The notes: generated by a model not told the origin, from the sequence alone. A stretch of DNA of 64,000 nt from Cytophagales bacterium (GCA_033344775.1 JAWPMT010000004.1:1736001-1800000); one strand, 5' to 3'; positions 45,443 through 55,208 are shown, counted from the stretch's first letter. Numbers and translations are program-made.

Positions 45443-46267
45443 TTATTGGGGTAAACTTGCAATGAAGTCAGCATAGGTCATACCTGACTCTGTAATGGCT
45501 GCTGTGGAACAGCTCAGTTCCGTAGCTTTCGCATTGATATCGGCTACTCTGGTGGCTGGTGATGGGTGCGTACTTAAGAACTCAGGCACACCGCTGCCTC
45601 CAGCCGCTTCTATTTTTTCGAAAAAGGTAGCCGCTCCATTACAGGCATAATCAGTAGCTTGAAGATAGATCACAGAATATTCATCAGATTCCGCCTCATC
45701 ATTACGACTGAATTGTAGACTCAACACATTGCTGGCAAGAGCAGCAACATCTGCTGCTGAGCCATCACCCAATGCAATAGAAATCAAAAACTGTAGCCCA
45801 AGTTGCTGCTGCAACTGTTCTTTTGAATGGCGTAGGGATGCATGCGCAATTTCATGCCCCATTACTCCGGCGAGATCATCTGCACGATCCAAAAACTTGA
45901 TCAGACCTGTATATACATAAATGAAACCCCCAGGTGTGGCAAAAGCATTAAGCACGTCATCGTTGTGGATGATTTTCACCTCATCGTATTGAAAAATGTC
46001 TTTGTGCTCTACATCATTGCTTTGCAGGATATTGCTGGTCATCGCTCTGATGTAAGCATAAGCCTCTGGGTAGTCAGCCGCAGAAAGAATAGGAAACTGA
46101 GTAGGATCGGATTCGATCTGTTGAACGACAGTCCTACCCAACTCCACATCATTGGCAGGAGTTAATCCGGTAATTTGATCAATGATTGAACCATCTTCAC
46201 CGCAGCTGATGAAAAAGGTGAATGAAGCCAGACAAATGGCAAATAGGGAGAAACGAATGTTTTTCAT
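45443..46267 (-). CDS. M48-family metallopeptidase lipoprotein
   Basis: A 274-residue lipoprotein (lipobox FFISC, Cys22). The zinc motif is HEIAHASLRH (His138, Glu139, His142), followed by EAESDEYSV with the third-ligand Glu. This is the BepA/LoiP-type of M48 peptidase, which works in outer-membrane protein quality control. It is transcribed with ribF upstream (40-bp gap) and pepP downstream. Confidence 0.9.
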   Translation of the reverse strand: MKNIRFSLFAICLASFTFFISCGEDGSIIDQITGLTPANDVELGRTVVQQIESDPTQFPILSAADYPEAYAYIRAMTSNILQSNDVEHKDIFQYDEVKIIHNDDVLNAFATPGGFIYVYTGLIKFLDRADDLAGVMGHEIAHASLRHSKEQLQQQLGLQFLISIALGDGSAADVAALASNVLSLQFSRNDEAESDEYSVIYLQATDYACNGAATFFEKIEAAGGSGVPEFLSTHPSPATRVADINAKATELSCSTAAITESGMTYADFIASLPQ

Positions 46268-46307
46268 GGCAGTACTAAGCTAATTGAAGGTCAATTATCC
46301 CTCAAAG

Positions 46308-47237
46308 TTAAGGATTCAAAACGGCTAACGCATGTTGTTTGTCATGATATAGCTGTTCGGCCAGGGCTTCTTTGCTTGGAAACTTCATTTCATTGCGTAG
46401 CATCTTTACAAATTCCACCTGAATGTTCTGACCATAAATATCTTGTTCAAAGTCAAAAAGATTGACTTCAATCTGCATGCGCGTGCCTGCCACCGTAGGA
46501 CGGATACCAATATTTAGCATTCCCTGATAGCGCTTTTCACGAACCAATACATGTACGGCATATACTCCATCGGATGGAATCAGTTTAAACTCTTCTGCGA
46601 TGTAAATATTGGCCGTGGGATAGCCCAACGTTCTACCAAGCTGATCTCCTTTGATGACAATGCCTTTCAAGGAATAGACGCGCCCGAGGAAATTGGCGGC
46701 TTCTTCACACTGACCCGCCTTTAATGCGTTTCGGATCTTGGTGGAGCTGATGCCTACATCATCGATATCCAGTCGGGGGATCTCTTCTATTTCAAAGCCA
46801 AAATCCGTCTGATGTTCCTGTAAAAACTGGAAACTCCCTTCACGATTTCGACCAAACTTGTGATCATACCCAATGACAAGCTTCTTTGTCCCAATCCGAT
46901 TGATGATGATGTCCTGAATGAATGTGGTAGAACTCATCTCAGAAAACTCTCGTGTAAATGGGATTTTGATCAGGTAATCAATACCCTGATCCGCCAAAAA
47001 CGTAGCCTTCTCCAAAAAGGTGGTGAGTAATCTCAGGTCGCCCCAGCCTTTACCAAGAACGAATCGGGGGTGCGGCCAATATGTGATTACAACACTGTCT
47101 CCGTTTTGCTTCTTTGCCAGGTCCGTCACCCGTTTCAAAATCTTCTGATGGCCCACATGCACCCCGTCGAAGGTACCACTGGTCACCACAGGATTCCGAA
47201 TCCCTTCGATTTGGGTAATGTCCTCAATGATCTTCAT
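46308..47237 (-). CDS. ribF: Bifunctional riboflavin kinase/FAD synthetase
   Basis: A 309-residue enzyme. The N-terminal FAD-synthetase half has GTFDGVHVGHQKIL near residue 22 and IGYDHKFGRNREG near 118; the C-terminal kinase half has GRTLGYPTANI near 203 and NIGIRPTV. It makes FMN and FAD from riboflavin. It starts 14 bp inside the end of truB. Confidence 0.96.
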   Translation of the reverse strand: MKIIEDITQIEGIRNPVVTSGTFDGVHVGHQKILKRVTDLAKKQNGDSVVITYWPHPRFVLGKGWGDLRLLTTFLEKATFLADQGIDYLIKIPFTREFSEMSSTTFIQDIIINRIGTKKLVIGYDHKFGRNREGSFQFLQEHQTDFGFEIEEIPRLDIDDVGISSTKIRNALKAGQCEEAANFLGRVYSLKGIVIKGDQLGRTLGYPTANIYIAEEFKLIPSDGVYAVHVLVREKRYQGMLNIGIRPTVAGTRMQIEVNLFDFEQDIYGQNIQVEFVKMLRNEMKFPSKEALAEQLYHDKQHALAVLNP

Positions 47238-47916
47238 GGGCGCGTTCGAGTTGCACTTCTTTTAGAAATTCCTCTACGGTCTTCGCCTGATCCACATGGT
47301 ATTCACCGATACTGGTTCTTCGTAAGCTTTTCAAGTATCCACCAACGCCCAGGTGTTGTCCAAAGTCCTGAGCCATGCTTCGAATATAAGTACCTTTCGA
47401 GCATTCGATCTTAAAAGCAACATCCGGCAAATTAGCCTCTATATCAAAACGATGGATTTGCACTGACCGAACCTTCATTTTTACAGTTTCGTTGCGGCGG
47501 GCTTTTTTGTAGGCTCGTTCACCATCAATTTTTACAGCCGAATGAGCCGGTGGGATTTGCTCGATAGGTCCCGTTAACTTTAGCCTGGCCGCTTCCAAAT
47601 CCGATGCGAAAATGTGATCTATTTCAGCCTGACTATCAAATTCCGTTTCCAGATCATAGGAAGGTGTAGTCTTGCCTATTTCAATGATCCCTTCATAAGT
47701 TTTGTTCAGGCCTTGTAATTGCTCCAGCTTTTTGGTCCACTTTCCAGTCCCAATGAGCAACAAGCCTGTCGCTAAAGGGTCTAGCGTTCCTGCATGGCCA
47801 ATCTTTTTGACTTTCAGCGCATAACGTAGCTTTTTCACTACATCAAAGGAGGTCCATTGGTAGGGTTTGTCAATCAACAACAATTGACCTTCCTGGTATT
47901 TCTCTAAGGGTTTCAA
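47224..47916 (-). CDS. truB: tRNA pseudouridine-55 synthase
   Basis: A 230-residue protein if started at the TTG at 47914-47916 (KPLEKYQEGQLLLIDKP), which sits exactly in a TTGA overlap with the uppP stop and matches the usual N-terminus of Bacteroidota TruB. A longer frame from 47958 would run 46 bp into uppP and looks unrelated. The catalytic Asp is in HAGTLDPLATG (Asp46), and the C-terminal GTYIRSMAQDFG is present. It modifies U55 in tRNA. Confidence 0.93.
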   Translation of the reverse strand: MKPLEKYQEGQLLLIDKPYQWTSFDVVKKLRYALKVKKIGHAGTLDPLATGLLLIGTGKWTKKLEQLQGLNKTYEGIIEIGKTTPSYDLETEFDSQAEIDHIFASDLEAARLKLTGPIEQIPPAHSAVKIDGERAYKKARRNETVKMKVRSVQIHRFDIEANLPDVAFKIECSKGTYIRSMAQDFGQHLGVGGYLKSLRRTSIGEYHVDQAKTVEEFLKEVQLERAHEDH

Positions 47917-48707
47917 ATCAGGGAACTCAAAATAGCAAGCACTCCGACAATCAAACAATAAATAGCGAAATAAGTCAGTTTACCACGTCGAACTAGCTTG
48001 ATCATCCATTGACAGGCCAAAAAGCCTGATATAAATGCTGCCAAAAATCCAACAACAAGCGCAACCACACTGATATCACCAGCCGCTTCCGGTGCTTCGA
48101 AATAGTCTTTCGCCTTGAGCAAGCTTGCGCCTAAGATGGGAATCAGCACCATGAGAAATGAAAACCGTGTTGCTTTGGTTTTATCTACCCCCAGTAACAA
48201 CGCGGTAGCAATGGTCGATCCAGACCGTGAAACACCTGGCAAGATTGCCACCGCCTGGGCCATTCCTATGATCAAGGCGCTGAGATAAGAAACTTCTCCC
48301 TCGGTGTTCTTCTTGAAATAAGTGAAAAACAGCAATACGCTGGTGAAGATGAGCGCTGAACCGACCAACAACATGTTGCCTGCAAACAAGATCTCGATTT
48401 GATCTTCATAAAGAATACCAATTACGCCAACGGGGATCATAGAAATGATGATCTTGATCGTAAATGACCAGGATTCATTCCATTTGAACGCAAGAAGATC
48501 TTTGAGAATCACTTGTATGTCCTTCCCAAAGACCACTATGGTGCTCAATGCCGTAGCAGCATGAACGACCACTGCAAATAGCAAATGATCAGAAGTCTGG
48601 ACGTTTAGCAAGACGTTGCCAATTTCTAGATGACCGCTGCTACTAACGGGTAAGAACTCGGTTAATCCCTGGATTATACCAAGTATAAGGGCCTCAAGCC
48701 AGGACAT
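47913..48707 (-). CDS. uppP: Undecaprenyl-diphosphatase
   Basis: A 264-residue membrane protein with about eight helices. The BacA/UppP motifs are GIIQGLTEFLPVSSSGHL (N-terminus) and PGVSRSGSTIATALLLG near residue 158. It recycles undecaprenyl pyrophosphate for peptidoglycan synthesis. It follows DUF3098 by 6 bp and overlaps truB by 4 bp. Confidence 0.96.
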   Translation of the reverse strand: MSWLEALILGIIQGLTEFLPVSSSGHLEIGNVLLNVQTSDHLLFAVVVHAATALSTIVVFGKDIQVILKDLLAFKWNESWSFTIKIIISMIPVGVIGILYEDQIEILFAGNMLLVGSALIFTSVLLFFTYFKKNTEGEVSYLSALIIGMAQAVAILPGVSRSGSTIATALLLGVDKTKATRFSFLMVLIPILGASLLKAKDYFEAPEAAGDISVVALVVGFLAAFISGFLACQWMIKLVRRGKLTYFAIYCLIVGVLAILSSLI

Positions 48708-48713
48708 TCAGGA

Positions 48714-48935
48714 TCAGGAAGTAGGGGTGCTTTTGTCTTTGTAAAGAATGGCAAAAAATTGGATCACAAATCCGAATATCACGGTGATTGGACCCAGCGT
48801 AAGTCCCAAAAATCCAAATCCGTAAGGTTCTGTATCCAGTGTCATGATGAAAAAACCGATGGCCAGGATCGCAATACCCAACAACATGATCAGGTAATTC
48901 TTTTTGGTAAACGCAAATTTTGATTGTTCTGACAT
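48714..48935 (-). CDS. DUF3098 membrane protein
   Basis: A 73-residue protein with two helices (about 14-31 and 42-64), the DUF3098 pattern (FAFTKKNYLIMLLGIAILAIG). In Bacteroidota it lies between ftsX and uppP, as here. A link to cell-envelope synthesis is inferred from position. Confidence 0.88.
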   Translation of the reverse strand: MSEQSKFAFTKKNYLIMLLGIAILAIGFFIMTLDTEPYGFGFLGLTLGPITVIFGFVIQFFAILYKDKSTPTS

Positions 48936-48937
48936 AT

Positions 48938-49834
48938 TTAATAAAGTTCGTCTAACGATGTTTTCAAATATCTTCTTATGGCAAGCAGGGTGCTAAGATA
49001 CGCAACTATAATCCCAAGCAGTACAAGCAGGCCATAAAGTATTAAAATACTCTGTTCGTCCTGCAATTGTTTCAAATCTTCCATCCTATTGAGCGCTGAC
49101 TGATATAATCCGTAAAGAATACCACTGGTCAATAGTCCTGCCAACGCGCCATACAACACGGCGCGGTTAAGAAAAGGCCTTTTTATGAACCGCCCGGTCG
49201 CACCTACCAGCTGCATACTGCGAATGAGAAATCTTTGGGAAAACAGGGCCAGTTTGATGGTATTATTGATCAAGATCACCACTACGATCAGCAAGATCAA
49301 TGCGAAACCCAGTAAAATCACGCTGATCTTGGTCAGGTTCTGATTGATGCTACGTACCAGCGATTCCACGTAACTTACTTCATATACCCCTGTCAATGCC
49401 TCTAGCTCTTTTTCTATCACCTTCAGGCTATCCACGGATTGATAGTCCTGCCCGACATTGAGCACAAACAGATCTCGCAAGGGGTTTTCTCCCAGTAATT
49501 GGGTAAAATCTTCTCCTGTGTCTTTGATGAATTGCTCAGCAGCTTCATCTCTACTCACGAACCGCACCAGGCGCTGATCATCGGTTTGTGGCACATATCT
49601 TTTGGACGTAAGGATGCGTTGGATCCGGTTTCGCTCACCGGATTGAATGTCTTTCTTTAGAAAAACCTGAACTTCGACATTCTCCTGAATAATAGTGGTC
49701 AGACGATTGGTATGGACCAACAATAACCCGAAAAGGCCGATCACGAGCAAAGCCAGCGTGATGCTAAATGTCACGCTCATGAACGGGTAACTGCCGAGTT
49801 TGCGCTTTTTTCTTGGTTTCCGGGATTCCATCAA
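48938..49834 (-). CDS. ftsX: Cell-division permease FtsX
   Basis: A 298-residue protein with four membrane segments: one at the N-terminus, an extracytoplasmic domain (~45-170), then three helices around ISVILLGFALILLIVVVILINNTIKLALFS and later. This is the FtsX arrangement; FtsX with FtsE controls peptidoglycan hydrolases at division. No ftsE is adjacent, a normal situation in Bacteroidota. It lies 2 bp before DUF3098. Confidence 0.9.
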   Translation of the reverse strand: MMESRKPRKKRKLGSYPFMSVTFSITLALLVIGLFGLLLVHTNRLTTIIQENVEVQVFLKKDIQSGERNRIQRILTSKRYVPQTDDQRLVRFVSRDEAAEQFIKDTGEDFTQLLGENPLRDLFVLNVGQDYQSVDSLKVIEKELEALTGVYEVSYVESLVRSINQNLTKISVILLGFALILLIVVVILINNTIKLALFSQRFLIRSMQLVGATGRFIKRPFLNRAVLYGALAGLLTSGILYGLYQSALNRMEDLKQLQDEQSILILYGLLVLLGIIVAYLSTLLAIRRYLKTSLDELY

Positions 49835-49868
49835 CCCAAAAGTAATAAAAGCGCCCTGAAGAAGGGCT

Positions 49869-50780
49869 TTACTTCTTGTTCTGAAATACTTGTAATTCGC
49901 TTAGCAGCGCTGCATCCTTGATCGCATCAAGTTTCTTCTCCTCTTTGGTACTTTCCAATCGATAGTATTGATCAGCATGGAAAAGGAAAATTTGCTTGCC
50001 CCCATCCTGTTGATTGATCTCAAGGATCTGATAAGGGGAATCACCAAAATCTCCATAGAGCGCCAATTTACCATCATAGTAGCGATAACGAAGCGACTTG
50101 GCTTTTTGATCCAAACGCTCAATGTTTAGGGCATCGATATCACTGGATTCGATGACGGTATTGGAGAAGGTCTCTTCTAAATCTTCCGGCTCAAATTCAC
50201 TGGAATCCAGTTCGCTTTCATCCGCAGGAAGATCTACCTGAGGAGCAAAGACAGTATTATCTTCAGACGCCTCTTCCGTTTCTACCGGAGTAATAGTGGT
50301 GCTTTCATCTGATGGCACTGGCTCAGGTACGATGACCTTGATGGCTTTAGGTCCCTCAGCAACTTGATCAAGTTGTGCCTCAACAATTATAGTCTTTTCA
50401 GGAACTTCGATAACAGGAATCTCTCTCACTTCGAAGGTCGGAGCATCAATCTCTCCCGCTACGGAGGCAGAAGCTTCTTCTGGTAGCAACTGCCAGGTAA
50501 CAACACCAATCAATGTGGCTAATACTACACCTCCTGCAACTTTTAGCCATGTTGATTGACCTGCAACAGAACCACCGGCAACATCTACTTGTGCCAATCG
50601 ATTTTTAAGTTGAAGTTTTCGGGCCTGTTGAATACCGGAAACTACCTGCTTCTGAAAAGCAAGCTCTTCCGCAAGGGAGGGATCTTTCTCTAGCTGAGCT
50701 TCAAAGTTACTTACCTCAGCAGGAGTCAATTCTCCTCGTAAGTAGGCATCAATGGTCTCTATCTGGTTGCTGGCGTTCAT
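49869..50780 (-). CDS. Anti-sigma-type membrane protein
   Basis: A 303-residue protein. The N-terminus (MNASNQIETIDAYLRGEL) and ELAFQKQVVSGIQQARK resemble Bacteroidota anti-sigma cytoplasmic parts, followed by one membrane helix (VAGGVVLATLIGVVTWQLL, about 81-99). A long acidic, Pro/Glu/Val-rich linker (100-210) and a C-terminal beta-rich part (LRYRYYDGKLALYGDFG) follow. Pairing with the overlapping ECF sigma gene (4 bp) supports the role. Confidence 0.75.
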   Translation of the reverse strand: MNASNQIETIDAYLRGELTPAEVSNFEAQLEKDPSLAEELAFQKQVVSGIQQARKLQLKNRLAQVDVAGGSVAGQSTWLKVAGGVVLATLIGVVTWQLLPEEASASVAGEIDAPTFEVREIPVIEVPEKTIIVEAQLDQVAEGPKAIKVIVPEPVPSDESTTITPVETEEASEDNTVFAPQVDLPADESELDSSEFEPEDLEETFSNTVIESSDIDALNIERLDQKAKSLRYRYYDGKLALYGDFGDSPYQILEINQQDGGKQIFLFHADQYYRLESTKEEKKLDAIKDAALLSELQVFQNKK

Positions 50781-51319
50781 TGATCGAAGAAATCTGTCCT
50801 GGTATAACGTTCTTTAATTAAACTATCTAATTTCTTTTTACACTTATACTTTTTCGTCTTTGCCGTGTCTGTATTCGCAAAACCCATTCGGTCTGCAATA
50901 TCATTCATGGACAATCCGTCAAAGTAATAATAGGTCAGGATGCTTTGGCAGGTTTCCCCTAACTCCTCGATACATTTCAAGACTATTTGGAGGTTTTCAT
51001 TCTCCTCATACATCTGAAACTCTTCGCCATCTTTTTCCTCATTGGACAGACGACTTTTCCGATCGAGTTCCTTCCGCCACAAATTCTGACAGATGCTATA
51101 CAAATAGGTACTGATTTTAGAAGTTAAAACCAACTTACCACTTGTCGCTTTTTGCCAGAATGCAACCAATGCTTCCTGGTATATGTCCTGCGCTTCTACC
51201 TCTGTCCCACTATTTTTCATGACCACATTCGTCATCATGCGATAGTGTTTCTGATAGAGGTAATCCAGCGCACGCTCGTCTCCATTCTCAATCCGCTTCA
51301 GCACTTCACTGTCTTTCAT
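50777..51319 (-). CDS. ECF-type RNA polymerase sigma factor
   Basis: A 180-residue protein with region 2 (EAQDIYQEALVAFWQKAT, YLYSICQNLWRKEL) and region 4 (LTYYYFDGLSMNDIADRMGFANTDTAKTKKYKCKK). It forms a pair with the anti-sigma gene that starts in its last bases and is likely co-transcribed with ftsX and the rest of the block, suggesting the cell-envelope genes are under its control or share its promoter. Confidence 0.9.
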   Translation of the reverse strand: MKDSEVLKRIENGDERALDYLYQKHYRMMTNVVMKNSGTEVEAQDIYQEALVAFWQKATSGKLVLTSKISTYLYSICQNLWRKELDRKSRLSNEEKDGEEFQMYEENENLQIVLKCIEELGETCQSILTYYYFDGLSMNDIADRMGFANTDTAKTKKYKCKKKLDSLIKERYTRTDFFDQ

Positions 51320-51452
51320 GGAGCAAGCGGGGACATAAATATCCTGTTATTTAATACGACAAAAACCAGATAGGTAACCAGCAACATCCAAAAGGTGCTA
51401 AAAAAAATTTACAACAAAGCTAATAGGAAATGAGTTTTGGCGTTACTTAGGG

Positions 51453-52115
51453 TTATCGCTCCGTTGAAAATACCTGGCCATTTGCGATCCCAAAGACCTT
51501 ATCTTCTTTTTTCTTCCTAAGCGCATACAACCCCGTAAATTGCCCGAATGCAGGCATATAACCATGATCCGGACTAAAATAAAAGCAGGGAACCTTCAGC
51601 CCTTGCTTGGCAGCGCCCCGCAATCGGATGGCCGGATGCAAATGTCCGGAAATATTGTAGAATCCTTCACGTAATACTTTTTCATGTGTCCACAAAAAAG
51701 GCCCCAAAATGAGTTCATCGATGACCTCCAACCCCAAATCCGTGTAGTTTTTGTCCGGCAAAATGTCATGATTCCCTTTTACCAGGGTCATTTTAGCTGT
51801 TCCATATTGATGGGTCCAGTCTTCAAATTGACGCCACTGGGCATTCGGATCGCTGTGAAACAGATCCCCCAAAAAAATTAAGTATTCAACTTCATATTGC
51901 TGGCACAGATCGGTCAGGATGTATAGATCATGGTGATGAACAATCGCGGGAACTGGAATTCCGTTTTTTCGAAAATGCCCCGCCTTACCCAAATGAATAT
52001 CGGACACTACGAGCGCCTTTTGGGCAGGCCAATACAAAGCTTTATCAGGGAGTAACCACAACTCCTCCCCTTTCAATCGTATTTTGAATGCTCCTACTAC
52101 GGATGGTTCAACCAT
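51453..52115 (-). CDS. pdeM: Ligase-associated DNA-damage-response metallophosphoesterase
   Basis: A 220-residue protein from the ATG at 52113-52115 (MVEPSVVGAF); the longer frame upstream runs through the preceding gene. The metallophosphoesterase ligands are DIHLG (Asp39, His41), GDLFHSD (Asp84) and GNHD (Asn/His/Asp near 115), with a late GHLHP. It is the PdeM type that sits beside ATP-dependent ligase and Lhr-like helicase and is thought to process DNA 3' or 5' ends. It overlaps the DUF2147 gene by 8 bp. Confidence 0.88.
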   Translation of the reverse strand: MVEPSVVGAFKIRLKGEELWLLPDKALYWPAQKALVVSDIHLGKAGHFRKNGIPVPAIVHHHDLYILTDLCQQYEVEYLIFLGDLFHSDPNAQWRQFEDWTHQYGTAKMTLVKGNHDILPDKNYTDLGLEVIDELILGPFLWTHEKVLREGFYNISGHLHPAIRLRGAAKQGLKVPCFYFSPDHGYMPAFGQFTGLYALRKKKEDKVFGIANGQVFSTER

Positions 52116-52536
52116 CGTAAGGCAGCCAGGTTTGTGTTCGGTACAAAAACATGATATAGCCTCTGACTTTAAGCTTACCATCTTCTATCCAAAGCTTACA
52201 GTCATAAACTTTTCCATTCTCAGGATCAAGGATCTCGCCACCCTCATACTGATCACCCTCTTTTTCCATGTCTTCGATGATCTGGAGGCCTACGATCTTT
52301 TGATCTTTCTTTTTGCCTTTACATTCGTCGCAAATCGGATCAGGATCTTCATCTGGTCCCGGAATAAACTTAATGATCTTTCCAAAGTATTTATCATCCT
52401 CCTGGAATATCTCCACTACGGAACGTTCCTTTCCGCTGTTATCATCCACCGTTTTCCATTTTCCAACAATGGACTGAGCCTGCAAGCCTACAGTCATTCC
52501 AAAAAGTGCAAGAGCAACGATTAATAATTGTTTCAT
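52108..52536 (-). CDS. DUF2147 secreted protein
   Basis: A 142-residue protein from the ATG at 52534-52536 with a signal peptide (LLIVALALFGMTVGLQAQ). The mature part matches DUF2147 (GKWKTVDDNSGKERSVVEI, GKVYDCKLWIEDGKLKVRGY), a lipocalin-like fold of unknown ligand. A Cys pair (PICDEC) lies in the middle. It is wedged between pdeM and the helicase gene but is probably unrelated to DNA repair. Confidence 0.85.
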   Translation of the reverse strand: MKQLLIVALALFGMTVGLQAQSIVGKWKTVDDNSGKERSVVEIFQEDDKYFGKIIKFIPGPDEDPDPICDECKGKKKDQKIVGLQIIEDMEKEGDQYEGGEILDPENGKVYDCKLWIEDGKLKVRGYIMFLYRTQTWLPYDG

Positions 52537-52565
52537 ATGTATAAAATTGATTTCAAAGACCACCC

Positions 52566-52602
52566 GAAGCGGGAACCAGCCTTGCCGGCAGGCAGGTTCG
52601 CA
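52566..52602. repeat. GC-rich extragenic hairpin
   Basis: GAACC (52573-52577) and GGTTC (52595-52599) bound CCTTGCCGGCAGG, close to the palindrome CCTGCCGGCAGG; flanking GCG/CGC bases extend the stem. It lies between the DUF2147 and helicase genes (leftward) and has no T-tract. It resembles the hairpin at 6021-6084 in composition. Confidence 0.5.
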
Positions 52603-52736
52603 TCAACAAAACTCATCCTTGATTGGTTTGATTGTCGACTAATGCTCATTTCTTGATCTATATTAAGAATTGCGTTTTAAAACTATCTATAAATTGTTTT
52701 ATAACTCGACCTTCTGCTTGAAGGTTACTTAATTTA

Positions 52737-55208
52737 TTAGTTGTGGCCTTTCGCATATCTGTCCAGTTGGACCTGCATTTTCGCAATACGATCACTGAGC
52801 TCTTCGGAAGACAGGTTTTGCCGTCTCAATGAATCCACTAAAATCGGAAAGGCAAATGGCGTCGGCTGAGGCGTTTCTTTCAAAATAATTTCCTGCTGAT
52901 TGATCCTTCTGAAAGCTTCCAGCATCCTCGATTGTTCAAATTGCTGGCTCATGACCTCATCCATGGATTGCTTCAGCAGCAGATTGCCCCCATCGTAGGT
53001 TTCAAATACATCATAAATGATATTACTGGACGCTTGCAGGTGTTTGGCTTTGACATTCTTTCCCGGATATCCCTGAAAAATCAATCCAGCGATCGTAGCT
53101 ACATCCCGAAATTTCCTACGAGCCAATTCCGTTTTATTCAGACTTTCATTGATGTCTTCCATTAGGTTTTCCTCGCTGAACAAATCCAACTCCAAGGCTT
53201 CTTCAATGTGGATCTCCTGATCGGAAAGCAGCTCGAATCCATAATCATTCATGGAAATGGAAAAAGTGATCCGCTGCAGGTTACTGATGCGATAAGCAAT
53301 CACTCCCGCTAACACTTCATGCACAAACATGCCTTCGAAAGGATAGATAAAGATGTGATTGCCGAATCTCGAAGTAGTCTTCTCAATGAGAAGAGATTTG
53401 CGGTGGGGCACAATGGACCACTTCTGCTGAAGATCCAGGATTGGTTTGATGGCCAGCAGTTCGGCTTCCAGGTCCTTACCGATCACGGCTTTCTCCAGCT
53501 TTTCCCGGATCACATCTGAAAGTAAGGAAGACAAGGGCAATCTACCACCGCCCCAGGCAGGAGTCACACCACTTTTCTTTTTCGATTTCCGAACTAAAAC
53601 GGTGAGTTCTTTGATCTGAACAAATTCCAGGTTTTGGCCAGCAAACCAAAACGTATCTCCGGGATTGAGTTTACTCACAAAATACTCTTCCACCGTACCC
53701 AGATAGCCACCGGTAATGAACCGCACTTTCATCGAAGGGTCTCCTACAATCGTCCCGATGGACAAACGATGTTGTGTCGCTGATTTGCGATTGATGATCT
53801 TATAAATACCATCTTCCTGATACACTTTGGCATATTCATCGTATTCACCAAGTGTGCTTCCTCCTGTGGTAATGAAATCCAGTGCCCAATTCCATTCGAC
53901 TGCAGTCAACAAGCGGTAGCAAAAGGTATGCTTAATTTCTTCCAGGATGGTCAGGGGCTTAAAACCTCCACTCACGGCCAGCGTGAGTAAGTATTGCACC
54001 AGTACATCCATGCACTTTTCCAAGGGCTTTCGGCTCTCAAACTGACCTCTGGATACGGCTTCTCTCAAGGCCGCCCCTTCCACCAGTTCAAGGGAATGTG
54101 TGGGCACAAAATAGATCTTGGAAAGCTCCCCCGGCCTGTGACCGCTTCGTCCTGCTCGCTGCTGAAAACGCGCTACGCCCTTGGGTCCCCCAACCTGTAT
54201 CACCAGATCGACCGGTCGGAAATCGACCCCAAGATCAAGACTGGAAGTACAAACCACCAACTTCAGTTTTCCAGCATGCAAGGCATCTTCCACCCAGGTT
54301 CGCACATCATGATCCATGCTTCCGTGATGCATGGCAATGATTCCCGCCAGTTCAGGAGATTGCTTCAATATGGCCTGATACCAGAGCTCTGTTTGAGATC
54401 GAGTATTGGTAAATAACAGTGTGGTATTATTCTCTTGAATGATCGGAATGATCTTAGGCAGCAACTTCGTCCCCAGATGTCCGGACCATGGAAAATTCTC
54501 TACTTCATCAGGGAGGATCGACTCGATTTCAATGCGCTTGTCAATTTCTGCTCGAATGAATACCGCCTCTTTGTACATGTCCTCTCCCAGCAGCACCCTC
54601 ACCGCTTGTTTCAGGTTCCCTATAGTCGCGCTGATGCCCCAGATCTTCAAGGGTTGTAAGGTCAGTTTCTTTAGCCTCGATAGGGCCAGCTCAGTCGCTA
54701 CACCTCTTTTGGTTCCTATGATCTCATGCCACTCATCAACTACCACCGCTTTCAAAGATTTGAAATAGTTAGGATGATCTTTTTGGCTCAACAGAATATG
54801 CAAGCTTTCTGGCGTGATTACCAGGGCCTGGGGGGCATGCTTTTTTTGCTTTTGACGTTCAGAACTCGAAGTATCGCCAGTTCTCAGACCTACTTTCCAG
54901 GGCAACTCAATTTCATCGCAAAACTCCTGCATGGCCCGATGAATGTCTTTCGCCAATGCACGAAGTGGTGTCACCCATAGGATCTGCACTTCCGGCAGTA
55001 CTTCATGCCGCTCATTATTCCGGAGGAATTCCAATACGCAAGGAATCCACATGGCGTAGGTTTTACCGCTTCCTGTGGGTGCATTGAGCAAACCGCTGTT
55101 TCCGGCCAGATAGTCTTGCCAGCAATTCCGCTGAAACTCAAAAGGCTCCCAACCACGTGATTGGAACCAGTCTTCTGCTACCTGTACCAGTTGTTTATCG
55201 TCGGTCAC
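52737..55208 (-). CDS. Ligase-associated DEXH-box helicase (Lhr-like)
   Basis: An 823-residue SF2 helicase. Walker A APTGSGKT ends at residue 50, the DEXH box is DEWH at 158-161, SATIGNL is motif III, and the second RecA domain has FTNTRSQTE, and QRAGRSGHR as motif VI. A winged-helix/Lhr-type C-terminal region follows. It starts 4 bp inside the end of the ligase gene. In this context it unwinds DNA during an end-repair or recombination pathway. Confidence 0.92.
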   Translation of the reverse strand: MTDDKQLVQVAEDWFQSRGWEPFEFQRNCWQDYLAGNSGLLNAPTGSGKTYAMWIPCVLEFLRNNERHEVLPEVQILWVTPLRALAKDIHRAMQEFCDEIELPWKVGLRTGDTSSSERQKQKKHAPQALVITPESLHILLSQKDHPNYFKSLKAVVVDEWHEIIGTKRGVATELALSRLKKLTLQPLKIWGISATIGNLKQAVRVLLGEDMYKEAVFIRAEIDKRIEIESILPDEVENFPWSGHLGTKLLPKIIPIIQENNTTLLFTNTRSQTELWYQAILKQSPELAGIIAMHHGSMDHDVRTWVEDALHAGKLKLVVCTSSLDLGVDFRPVDLVIQVGGPKGVARFQQRAGRSGHRPGELSKIYFVPTHSLELVEGAALREAVSRGQFESRKPLEKCMDVLVQYLLTLAVSGGFKPLTILEEIKHTFCYRLLTAVEWNWALDFITTGGSTLGEYDEYAKVYQEDGIYKIINRKSATQHRLSIGTIVGDPSMKVRFITGGYLGTVEEYFVSKLNPGDTFWFAGQNLEFVQIKELTVLVRKSKKKSGVTPAWGGGRLPLSSLLSDVIREKLEKAVIGKDLEAELLAIKPILDLQQKWSIVPHRKSLLIEKTTSRFGNHIFIYPFEGMFVHEVLAGVIAYRISNLQRITFSISMNDYGFELLSDQEIHIEEALELDLFSEENLMEDINESLNKTELARRKFRDVATIAGLIFQGYPGKNVKAKHLQASSNIIYDVFETYDGGNLLLKQSMDEVMSQQFEQSRMLEAFRRINQQEIILKETPQPTPFAFPILVDSLRRQNLSSEELSDRIAKMQVQLDRYAKGHN

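Noticed and set aside
47917-47958. Upstream start for truB
   Set aside because: Those 14 codons lie inside uppP and do not match TruB N-termini; the TTGA overlap start fits better.
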